Of a DNA stretch of 5,102 nt, positions 1-5,102 are shown piece by piece. The first letter of the stretch is position 1. Every line of letters starts with the position of its first letter. The position numbers and the translations under genes are program-made. Location of the stretch: positions 1 to 5,102 of the forward strand of contig CAIOCC010000228.1 in NCBI GenBank assembly GCA_903856555.1, read 5' to 3'. This DNA is from an uncultured Bacteroidota bacterium. GTDB taxonomy: Bacteria; Bacteroidota; Bacteroidia; UBA7662. The notes beneath the pieces were generated by a model. The model ran no database searches. It worked only from the letters and a program-made list of their open reading frames with translations, and was not told the origin of the DNA.

Positions 1-79
1 AGGCGCCCACCCGGTCCGCGGGCAATTCATCAAAAACATACAAAAGAAGCTGTTCCTGGAGGGTCGTGTTTTCGTTCAT
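1..79 (-). CDS. N-terminal fragment of a small protein downstream of the sigma factor, possibly anti-sigma-like (partial, runs off left edge)
   Basis: Reading leftward from an ATG at 79..77 the frame stays open to the window edge and gives 26 residues, beginning MNENTTLQEQLLLYVFDELP and ending in ADRVGA. It lies on the same strand as the ECF sigma gene and 136 bases after its stop, so it is probably in the same transcription unit or a follow-on one. The pattern of a short helix followed by 'Y-x-x-(D/E)-E-L-P' resembles the start of anti-sigma and putative zinc-finger proteins that often follow ECF sigma genes, but no His/Cys zinc ligands are visible in this piece. An AGGA about 12 bases before the ATG (near 92..95) could be a loose ribosome site. 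That it is a gene is moderately supported; the anti-sigma role is inference from context and a short sequence resemblance. Confidence 0.55.
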   Translation of the reverse strand, partial: MNENTTLQEQLLLYVFDELPADRVGA

Positions 80-215
80 AGGCTGTTTTGTTCCTATTAA
101 CGAAGCATGCGCCGTTTTCTTATTCAAAAAATAAAACCCTCCTCATGCCCCTCTGCCCAACCCGGACCGCGCCCAACCGAACTCCCCGGGCCTCGCCTCG
201 CCGCGCCAGCCCCCT
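80..215 (-). other. G-rich linker between sigma gene and downstream gene
   Basis: This is the 136-base spacer between the sigma factor stop and the next minus-strand start. On the minus (transcript) strand it carries repeated G runs (complements of C runs at 137..139, 148..151, 156..158, 161..163, 172..174, 184..187 and 210..214), followed by a T-rich stretch (complement of about 126..136). No convincing long-stem hairpin was found. It may be an attenuator-like element or just composition. A near match to the Bacteroidota -7 box (TATTTTTTG, one base too long) sits at 133..125, but the nearest upstream TTG is about 24 bases away, so I do not call a promoter. Confidence 0.35.
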
Positions 216-800
216 TTAGAGGTTGATCCCCTTCTGGTGAATGAGTTTGCGCAGGTTGCTGAGGGCGTAGCGCATCCGGCCCAAAGCCGTGTTGATGCTG
301 ACCCCGGTGGCATCGGCGATCTCCTTGAAGCTCAAATCCCCGTAAATCCGCATAATGAGGACCTCCCGTTGTTCTTCGGGCAGACGGGCGACCAATTGCT
401 TGACCTTGGCCAGGCTTTGCTTCTGCATCAACTTGTCCTCGGCATGCAGCTCGGTATCGCTCATGCGGGCCAGGGGATCCCAATCATCATCCGCGCGCAC
501 CAAAGGCATGCGGCTGTTCCGGCGAAAATGGTCAATGCAGAGGTTGTGGGCAATGCGCAGAATCCAGGGCAAAAACTTGCCTTCCTCGTTGTAGCGACCG
601 GCCTGAAGGGTCTGCATGGCCTTCACAAACGTGTCCTGGAATAAATCCTCGGCCAGCTCCTGATGCCGGACCAGCTGGTAAATGGTTGTGAAAATGCGGG
701 ATTTGTGGCGGTGCATTAACACCGACATGGCGGCCTGTTGGCCTGATACATAGCGCCGAATCAGCTCCTGATCGCTAACGCCCATGACTTGTGAAGACAT
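216..800 (-). CDS. RNA polymerase ECF-type sigma factor (sigma-70 family)
   Basis: This 194-residue protein directs RNA polymerase core to a specific promoter set. It has only regions 2 and 4, the ECF layout. Region 2 spans about residues 11-97, with DLFQDTFVKAMQ (52-63, core-binding region 2.2) and KFLPWILRIAHNLCIDHFRR (75-94, the -10 melting and recognition part). An acidic linker (about 103-125) leads to region 4 (about 133-187), which opens with LPEEQREVLIMR and has the helix-turn-helix LSFKEIADATGVSINTALGR (156-175). Length and motifs are full and intact. The ATG at 800 is preferred: a second ATG at 785 (Met6) has no ribosome site before it, and a Bacteroidota-like promoter lies 72 bases upstream of 800. 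Neither start has a Shine-Dalgarno. The closest remembered relatives are Bacteroidota ECF sigmas with the same 'GRYNEEGKFLPW' and 'VSINTALGRMRYAL' blocks. It is divergent from uvrA and followed by a possible regulatory partner. Its target promoters cannot be read from the sequence. Confidence 0.95.
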   Translation of the reverse strand: MSSQVMGVSDQELIRRYVSGQQAAMSVLMHRHKSRIFTTIYQLVRHQELAEDLFQDTFVKAMQTLQAGRYNEEGKFLPWILRIAHNLCIDHFRRNSRMPLVRADDDWDPLARMSDTELHAEDKLMQKQSLAKVKQLVARLPEEQREVLIMRIYGDLSFKEIADATGVSINTALGRMRYALSNLRKLIHQKGINL

Positions 801-871
801 AGAGAGGGGTTTAGGTTAGCGTAGGGTCTGTTCCGATAGGCGCAATGGGTTTTATAGGGTGTTGTTGTAGA

Positions 872-901
872 CGAAGTTAAACTGATTTTTTCTAATTCCA
901 A
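872..901 (-). promoter_or_regulatory. Candidate Bacteroidota-type promoter for the sigma factor gene
   Basis: On the minus strand a TTG (901..899) is followed, after exactly 19 bases, by TAACTTCG (879..872). This differs at one position from the Bacteroidota housekeeping -7 box TAnnTTTG, whose -33 TTG normally lies about 17-23 bases upstream. Transcription would start near 865, leaving a leader of about 65 bases before the ATG at 800. The spacer is AT-rich, unlike its surroundings. This is a pattern match only. Confidence 0.4.
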
Positions 902-916
902 GGCCTTGGGTGGTTT

Positions 917-945
917 TTGTTTTGGTGGCTTCGTCCGCACCTTTG
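917..945 (+). promoter_or_regulatory. Weak candidate promoter for the uvrA-ruvX-def operon
   Basis: A TTG (917..919, inside TTTTTG) is followed after 18 bases by CACCTTTG (938..945), one mismatch from the Bacteroidota TAnnTTTG box. A start near 952 would give a leader of about 33 bases before the ATG at 985 and would exclude the alternative GTG start at 910. The leading T of the -7 box, normally important, is missing. I saw no better plus-strand match in 801..984. Confidence 0.25.
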
Positions 946-984
946 CAATCGCCTTTGCAGGACTCGCCCTGCACGGGTTGGACC

Positions 985-1035
985 ATGCCCGCCAAAACCC
1001 CTGCCAAAACGCCCAAAACCAGCGCAAAGACGCCC
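985..1035 (+). repeat. Degenerate 12-base repeat coding the PAKT tail of UvrA
   Basis: The first 17 codons of uvrA are built from variants of a 12-base unit of the CCNGCCAAAACC type, giving PAKT-PAKT-PKT-SAKT-P (residues 2-17). The charge is positive and the order-promoting content low, so a disordered tail is expected. The UvrA fold begins only near residue 29. A related repeat recurs inside the gene at 1747..1782. Confidence 0.7.
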
Positions 1036-3945
1036 GATACCCTGACAACACCCCCGGACCGCGGCGGGATCGAAATCCGCAACGCCCGCATGCACAACCT
1101 GCGTGGTATCGATGTCGTTCTGCCTCGGCACCAATTGGTGGTGGTCACCGGCTTGTCGGGTTCGGGCAAGTCCAGTTTGATTTTTGATACCCTCTACGCC
1201 GAAGGGCAGCGCCGCTACGTGGAGAGCCTTTCGTCCTATGCCCGGCAATTTCTGCAACGAATGCCCAAGCCCGAAGTGGACGATATCCGGGGCCTGAGCC
1301 CGGCCATGGCCATTGACCAGCATCACTTATCCCGCAATCCCCGCTCCACGGTGGGGACCACCACCGAGATCTACGATTATTTCCGTTTGCTCTTTGCCCG
1401 CTGCGGGCATACCCTGGATCCCCAAAGCGGGGAGGAAGTAAGGGCCTACAACACCGAAGACCTCCTCAAGGAGCTCCGTCAAAAACGCCTCGAAACCACC
1501 GAAGCGGGCGCCGAATTGTTGGTGCTCTGCCCACTGCCTGCTGTCGAGCAGGCCCGCCATGATCACCCCGGCCTGCAGGCCTACCTGGAGGAATTGCTGC
1601 AGCGGGGCTATACCCGGCTTTGGTCCGAAGGGACCCTGCTGCGCTTGGAATCCCTATTGGAACCCAAAACGCGCTCGGCCCCCAAAATCCCAACTGCCCT
1701 GCATTTGGTCTTGGATCGGGTCGTTTGGGATCCAATCACCGCCCAAAACCCCGCCAAAAACCCCGCCAAAAACCCCTCCCAAAGCGCCCCATCCGAGGCG
1801 GATTTTCCGGAATCCAGGCTGTCCGAAGCCATCGAACAGGCCTGGGTTGAAGGAGACGGGGAGGCCTGCCTGGTTTGGAACGGGTCCTACCGCTCGTACA
1901 GTCGGCGTTTTGAATCGGGGGGAACCACTTTTGAGCCACCCTCGCTGGCCCTTTTCAATTTCTCAGGACCTTACGGAGCCTGTCCGCGCTGCGAGGGTTT
2001 TGGATCCATCCTGGGCATCGACCCGGACCTGGTAATCCCCGACAAAAGACGGAGCATCTACGACGGGGCCATTGCCCCCTGGAAAGGCGAAAAAATGAGC
2101 GAGTGGAACGAGGCATTGATTGCTTCGGCCGCCAAATTCCGATTTCCGATTCACAAACCCTACCAAGACCTGAGCGACGAATTCAAGGATTTGTTATGGA
2201 AAGGCAACAAGCACTTTGATGGTCTGGATACTTTCTTTCGAATGCTCGAAGAAAACACCTACAAAATCCAGTACCGTGTTATGTTATCCAGGTACCGGGG
2301 CAAAACAACTTGTCCCGACTGCAAGGGAACGCGATTGCGCAAAGACGCCGCCTGGGTTCACCTTTTGGGTCAAGACGGGAGCACCTGGAACTTGCATCAA
2401 TTGCTGACCAAACCGGCCGGGGATTTGTTGCAATTAATGCAGGATTTTCGGATACAAGACCAAGACGCTGAAGCCGCCCGAAGACCGCTGGAGGAGATTG
2501 TTCGGCGGCTGGGTTACCTCTGCGATCTAGGGCTGGAATACCTGAGCATGCACCGCCTAAGTAACAGCCTTTCGGGCGGCGAGGCGCAACGCATCAAACT
2601 GGCCACCACCCTGGGCAGCAATTTGGTAGGCTCGCTCTATGTTCTGGACGAGCCCAGCATTGGCCTGCACCAACGGGACAGCCGGCGCCTGATTCAGTTG
2701 CTGTACCAGCTCCGGGATTTGGGCAATACGGTGGTGGTGGTGGAACATGAACCGGACCTGATCATGGCCGCGGATCATGTCGTGGATATCGGGCCGGGGG
2801 CCGGGCATTTGGGTGGGGAATTGGTCTTTGAGGGCACCGTGCCCGAGCTCCTCCAAAGCAAGGTCAGCCTGACCGCTGCCTACCTGAACGGGACCCGACG
2901 CATGCCCGACCCCCCGGCCGCCCAAAAGCATCCTTACCGAATCATCCTGGAAGGCGCCGGCCTCCACAACCTTCAACGCATCAACATCGAAATTCCACTG
3001 GGTACCTTGTGTTGTGTTAGCGGCGTAAGCGGTTCCGGTAAATCCAGCCTCATCAAAGGCGTCTTGTTCCCCGCTTTGGCCAATGCCTTGGGACAGGACC
3101 CCGCCAAGGCCGGACCCCACGACCGATTGCACGGGGATTTGCATCGCCTGACCTTTGTGGAGATGGTGGACCAACATCCCATCGGCAAATCCTCCCGCTC
3201 CAACCCGGCCACCTATTCCAAGGCCTACGATCCCATTCGTAACCTTTTTGCCACCCAAGGCCTGAGCCGCCAAAGGGGCTACAAAGCCTCTCATTTTTCG
3301 TTCAATGTCGAAGGAGCCGGACGCTGCGAAACCTGCCAGGGCGAAGGACAGGTCACAGTCTCCATGCAGTTTTTGGCCGACCTGCACCTGCCCTGCGAAA
3401 CCTGCAAAGGCCTGCGCTTTCAAGAAGATTTGCTGGAAGTCCGTTACCGCGGTAGTCATATCGCCGAAGTGCTGGCCATGACCGTGGCCGAAGCGCTGGA
3501 ATTTTTTGGAGATCGACCCGAAATCGCCGGGAGACTGCAACCCCTCGCCGATGTGGGTATGGGCTATGTTCCCCTGGGACAATCGTCCACCACCCTCTCC
3601 GGGGGCGAAGCCCAACGTATCAAACTCGCTTCGTATTTGGTGCGGGGCCAAAAGGACGGTGCCGGTTTGTTCATTTTTGACGAGCCTACCACCGGGCTGC
3701 ACCTCCACGACATCGCCCAATTGCTAGGAGCCTTCCGGGCTTTGATTGCCAACGGCCACAGCGTCCTGGTCATCGAACACAACCCAGAGGTTTTGATGGC
3801 TTCGGATTGGATTCTGGACCTGGGACCGGAGGGAGGCAGCGGAGGTGGTCAACTGGTTTTTGCGGGGACACCCCAAGACCTGCTGCATCACGGCCAAGGC
3901 CATACAGCGGATGCATTGCGCAGCCGCCCCAACCAAGGGGCCTAG
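985..3945 (+). CDS. uvrA: Excinuclease ABC subunit A (UvrA)
   Basis: UvrA is the dimeric ABC ATPase that finds helix-distorting DNA lesions and loads UvrB in nucleotide excision repair, acting on the nucleoid. The 986-residue product has both ATPase halves. The first has Walker A GLSGSGKS (56-63), signature LSGGEAQR (529-536), Walker B with D555/E556, and the VVEHE H-loop. The second has Walker A GVSGSGKS (680-687), signature LSGGEAQR (871-878), Walker B D899/E900, and VIEHN. The second-half zinc site is complete: C781, C784, C804, C807. C443/C446 lie in the CPDCKGTRLR motif. In the first zinc site only C333/C336 are present. It is longer than E. coli UvrA (940 residues) because of a Pro/Ala/Lys/Thr N-terminal tail and a similar loop at about residues 252-270 in the UvrB-binding region. 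The ATG at 985 is the last possible start before the conserved IEIRNARMHNL block; GTG codons at 910 and 925 would add about 20-25 unremarkable residues. No Shine-Dalgarno is seen. It is the first gene of an operon with ruvX and def. Confidence 0.98.
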   Translation: MPAKTPAKTPKTSAKTPDTLTTPPDRGGIEIRNARMHNLRGIDVVLPRHQLVVVTGLSGSGKSSLIFDTLYAEGQRRYVESLSSYARQFLQRMPKPEVDDIRGLSPAMAIDQHHLSRNPRSTVGTTTEIYDYFRLLFARCGHTLDPQSGEEVRAYNTEDLLKELRQKRLETTEAGAELLVLCPLPAVEQARHDHPGLQAYLEELLQRGYTRLWSEGTLLRLESLLEPKTRSAPKIPTALHLVLDRVVWDPITAQNPAKNPAKNPSQSAPSEADFPESRLSEAIEQAWVEGDGEACLVWNGSYRSYSRRFESGGTTFEPPSLALFNFSGPYGACPRCEGFGSILGIDPDLVIPDKRRSIYDGAIAPWKGEKMSEWNEALIASAAKFRFPIHKPYQDLSDEFKDLLWKGNKHFDGLDTFFRMLEENTYKIQYRVMLSRYRGKTTCPDCKGTRLRKDAAWVHLLGQDGSTWNLHQLLTKPAGDLLQLMQDFRIQDQDAEAARRPLEEIVRRLGYLCDLGLEYLSMHRLSNSLSGGEAQRIKLATTLGSNLVGSLYVLDEPSIGLHQRDSRRLIQLLYQLRDLGNTVVVVEHEPDLIMAADHVVDIGPGAGHLGGELVFEGTVPELLQSKVSLTAAYLNGTRRMPDPPAAQKHPYRIILEGAGLHNLQRINIEIPLGTLCCVSGVSGSGKSSLIKGVLFPALANALGQDPAKAGPHDRLHGDLHRLTFVEMVDQHPIGKSSRSNPATYSKAYDPIRNLFATQGLSRQRGYKASHFSFNVEGAGRCETCQGEGQVTVSMQFLADLHLPCETCKGLRFQEDLLEVRYRGSHIAEVLAMTVAEALEFFGDRPEIAGRLQPLADVGMGYVPLGQSSTTLSGGEAQRIKLASYLVRGQKDGAGLFIFDEPTTGLHLHDIAQLLGAFRALIANGHSVLVIEHNPEVLMASDWILDLGPEGGSGGGQLVFAGTPQDLLHHGQGHTADALRSRPNQGA
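1747..1782 (+). repeat. In-frame 12-base tandem repeat inside uvrA (NPAK units)
   Basis: Two exact copies of AACCCCGCCAAA (1747..1758 and 1759..1770) and a degenerate third (1771..1782) code NPAK-NPAK-NPSQ, residues 255-266. The repeat keeps the frame and falls between the 'LVLDRVVW' strand and the 'RLSEAIEQAW' helix. In E. coli UvrA the matching segment of the UvrB-binding domain is a short turn, so this is probably a tolerated surface loop. Confidence 0.75.
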
Positions 3946-3961
3946 GCCCGACCTTTGCACC

Positions 3962-4423
3962 ATGCCAAGGTTTCTCGCCCTGGATTACGGCCGTCGTCGT
4001 TGCGGACTGGCGCACTCGGACCCCGGGGGCGTGATTGCAACCCCTTTGGATACGGTTCCCAGCACGGATTTGTGGACCTACCTCCGGCAATACCCGCATT
4101 GGGAGGAATTGGAAGCGATGGTGGTGGGCCTGCCACTGCGCGTTAACCACGAGCCCTCCGAAAACGCCGCACGCACCCTGGCCTTTTGCCGTCAAATCCA
4201 TACCCGCCGTCCCTTGTTGCCCCTGTACCTTTTGGACGAACGCTTTACCTCCAGCCTGGCCCAACAAAGCCTCCTGGAATCGGGCGCATCCAAGGCCACC
4301 CGACGTCGCAAAGATGTCGTCGATCGCATTGCCGCCGTTCTCATTCTCCAAGACTTTCTGGAAATGTATAACAACGGACGAATCCACCACCTGAACCGCT
4401 TTGAACCCCCAACGCAACCATGA
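3962..4423 (+). CDS. ruvX: RuvX/YqgF family RNase H-fold nuclease (putative Holliday junction resolvase, pre-16S rRNA nuclease)
   Basis: This 153-residue protein has the full YqgF layout: FLALDYGRRRCGLAHSD at 4-20 with the first catalytic Asp (D8), the VVGLPL strand at 54-59, LLDERFTS at 90-97 with the second acid (E93), and DVVDRIAAVLILQDFL at 118-133 with the last acid (D121). The family is credited with 16S rRNA 5' end maturation in E. coli and with Holliday junction resolution in some bacteria; which applies here cannot be told from sequence. The ATG at 3962 is chosen because it starts directly before the conserved first strand; the frame is open further upstream but only as antisense-like overlap with uvrA. 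It begins 16 bases after the uvrA stop with no clear Shine-Dalgarno, and its TGA overlaps the def ATG in ATGA, suggesting coupled translation. The C-terminal tail (about 137-153) is short and unconserved. Confidence 0.94.
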   Translation: MPRFLALDYGRRRCGLAHSDPGGVIATPLDTVPSTDLWTYLRQYPHWEELEAMVVGLPLRVNHEPSENAARTLAFCRQIHTRRPLLPLYLLDERFTSSLAQQSLLESGASKATRRRKDVVDRIAAVLILQDFLEMYNNGRIHHLNRFEPPTQP

Positions 4424-4965
4424 TTCTTCCCATTGTCCTTTATGGTGACCCGGTCTTGCAACAAAAAGCCGCGGATATTCCCCCCGACTTCGACGAGTTA
4501 CCGGTTCTTATCGAAAATTTATTTGAAACCATGTACGCCGCAGGGGGTATCGGTCTGGCCGCACCCCAAGTGGGACGTTCGCTTCGCCTATTTGTGTTGG
4601 ACGCTGAGCTAGCAGACGAAGAAGCCTACAAAGGCTGCAAAATGGTGATCATCAACCCCTTGATTCTGGACCAAAGCGGGGAACCCTGGGCCTATACCGA
4701 AGGCTGCCTCAGTATCCCCGAACTGAGAGGGGATGTGTTACGAAAGCCCAAACTCCGGCTGCGTTACGAAGATGCGGAACGGCGCACCCACGATGCTGAA
4801 TTTGATGGCATGCTGGCCCGAATTATCCAACACGAATACGACCATGTGGATGGCCGACTCTTTGTCGACCTCTTGCATCCCCTTCGCCGTCGCCTGCTCC
4901 AAAAAAAGCTGCAATTGATCCGTAACGGAAAACTGCGTCCGGAATACAAACACAAGGGCCGCTAG
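4420..4965 (+). CDS. def: Peptide deformylase
   Basis: Def is the cytosolic metalloenzyme that removes the N-formyl group from the initiator Met of new proteins. All three family motifs are intact in 181 residues: GIGLAAPQVG (43-52, with Q50), EGCLSIP (94-100, metal ligand C96) and QHEYDHVDG (137-145, metal ligands H138 and H142, catalytic E139). The bacterial-type start 'ILPIVLYGDPVLQQKA' is present, so the ATG at 4420 is sound. Length is normal for type I enzymes, with a basic C-terminal tail (about 156-181) that is Lys/Arg rich, as in relatives I recall from Bacteroidota. It overlaps ruvX by four bases (ATGA) and so probably depends on translation of ruvX. A ruvX-def neighbourhood also fits what I remember of Bacteroidota genomes. 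It ends 17 bases before the stop of a convergent frame. Confidence 0.97.
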   Translation: MILPIVLYGDPVLQQKAADIPPDFDELPVLIENLFETMYAAGGIGLAAPQVGRSLRLFVLDAELADEEAYKGCKMVIINPLILDQSGEPWAYTEGCLSIPELRGDVLRKPKLRLRYEDAERRTHDAEFDGMLARIIQHEYDHVDGRLFVDLLHPLRRRLLQKKLQLIRNGKLRPEYKHKGR

Positions 4966-4982
4966 CAAACAAGGGCCCGCTG

Positions 4983-5102
4983 CTAATCCTTGCGGCGAAA
5001 ATCCCCTCGTCGCAGGGCCTGGAAAAATTTAGTCCAAGCCCCGGGGCTCAACAAAGTGCTGGGTATCGGAAAGGCATTGGGTCCCCCAAACTGAGCAAAG
5101 GG
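4983..5102 (-). CDS. C-terminal end of an unidentified convergent gene (partial, runs off right edge)
   Basis: Reading leftward from the window edge, one minus-strand frame stays open for 39 codons to a TAG at 4985..4983. The piece includes PFAQFGGPNAFPIPSTLL and ends in ALRRGDFRRKD, which looks protein-like: mixed composition and a basic hydrophilic end. The other two minus frames contain stops. One plus frame is also open here but has no ATG, so the minus reading is preferred. I do not recognise the family. It would be convergent with def, with 17 bases between the two stops and no clear terminator. Confidence 0.45.
   Translation of the reverse strand, partial: PFAQFGGPNAFPIPSTLLSPGAWTKFFQALRRGDFRRKD

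Noticed and set aside
237..644. A plus-strand 135-codon open frame opposite the sigma factor gene
   Set aside because: It is a shadow of the sigma gene; the minus-strand protein has all the ECF motifs.
745..785. Alternative sigma factor start at the ATG at 785
   Set aside because: It has no ribosome site before it and would only remove five residues. The ATG at 800 fits the upstream promoter candidate equally well and gives the longer protein.
2731..2744. GTG-GTG-GTG-GTG microsatellite in uvrA
   Set aside because: It codes the conserved NTVVVVEHE strand and H-loop of the first ATPase half, so the repeat follows protein constraint and codon choice.
2557..3720. A 387-codon open frame on the minus strand inside uvrA
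   Set aside because: It is antisense to the most conserved part of UvrA, its translation is Gly/Gln/Val/His rich with no recognisable domain, and such frames are expected opposite GC-rich genes. UvrA in the plus frame explains the region fully.
3845..3961. Extending ruvX upstream to a start at 3845 inside uvrA
   Set aside because: The extra 39 residues overlap the uvrA C-terminus in another frame and resemble no RuvX N-terminus. The conserved first strand starts right after the ATG at 3962.
4970..4992. Possible terminator hairpin between def and the convergent frame (CAAGG / CCTTG stem)
   Set aside because: The stem is only five base pairs with a 13-base loop and lacks a real T run on either strand.

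Overview
The window looks like an ordinary chromosomal housekeeping segment from a member of the Bacteroidota. Three things point there. The UvrA sequence follows the Bacteroidota form of the family, for example in the stretch around 'EGFGSILGIDPDLVIPDK' and in 'MLSRYRGKTTCPDCKGTRLR'. The ECF sigma factor resembles a type I know from that phylum. Shine-Dalgarno sequences are weak or absent before the genes, and one promoter candidate fits the Bacteroidota TTG / TAnnTTTG pattern. Base composition looks GC-rich for the phylum by eye, so a high-GC lineage is likely, but I cannot name a genus.

Layout. On the minus strand, reading leftward from about 800, lie an ECF sigma factor gene (216..800) and, after a G-rich 136-base linker, the first 26 codons of a second gene that runs off the left edge (1..79). 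The latter may be an anti-sigma-like partner. On the plus strand, diverging from the sigma gene across a 184-base intergenic region (801..984), is an apparent three-gene operon: uvrA (985..3945), ruvX (3962..4423, 16 bases after uvrA) and def (4420..4965, sharing an ATGA with the ruvX stop). At the right edge an open minus-strand frame (4983..5102) looks like the C-terminal end of a convergent gene.

How the genes work together. UvrA is the damage-recognition ATPase of nucleotide excision repair. RuvX (YqgF) is a RNase H-fold nuclease linked to Holliday junction resolution and 16S rRNA 5' end processing. Def removes the N-formyl group from nascent proteins. They share an operon rather than a pathway. 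The sigma factor could in principle control either side of the divergent region, but nothing in the sequence shows that it controls uvrA.

I found no mobile element, CRISPR array, tRNA, rRNA or clear new system. The most unusual signals are low-complexity Pro-Ala-Lys-Thr/Asn repeats at two separate places in UvrA, its apparently incomplete first zinc site, and the G-rich linker after the sigma gene.
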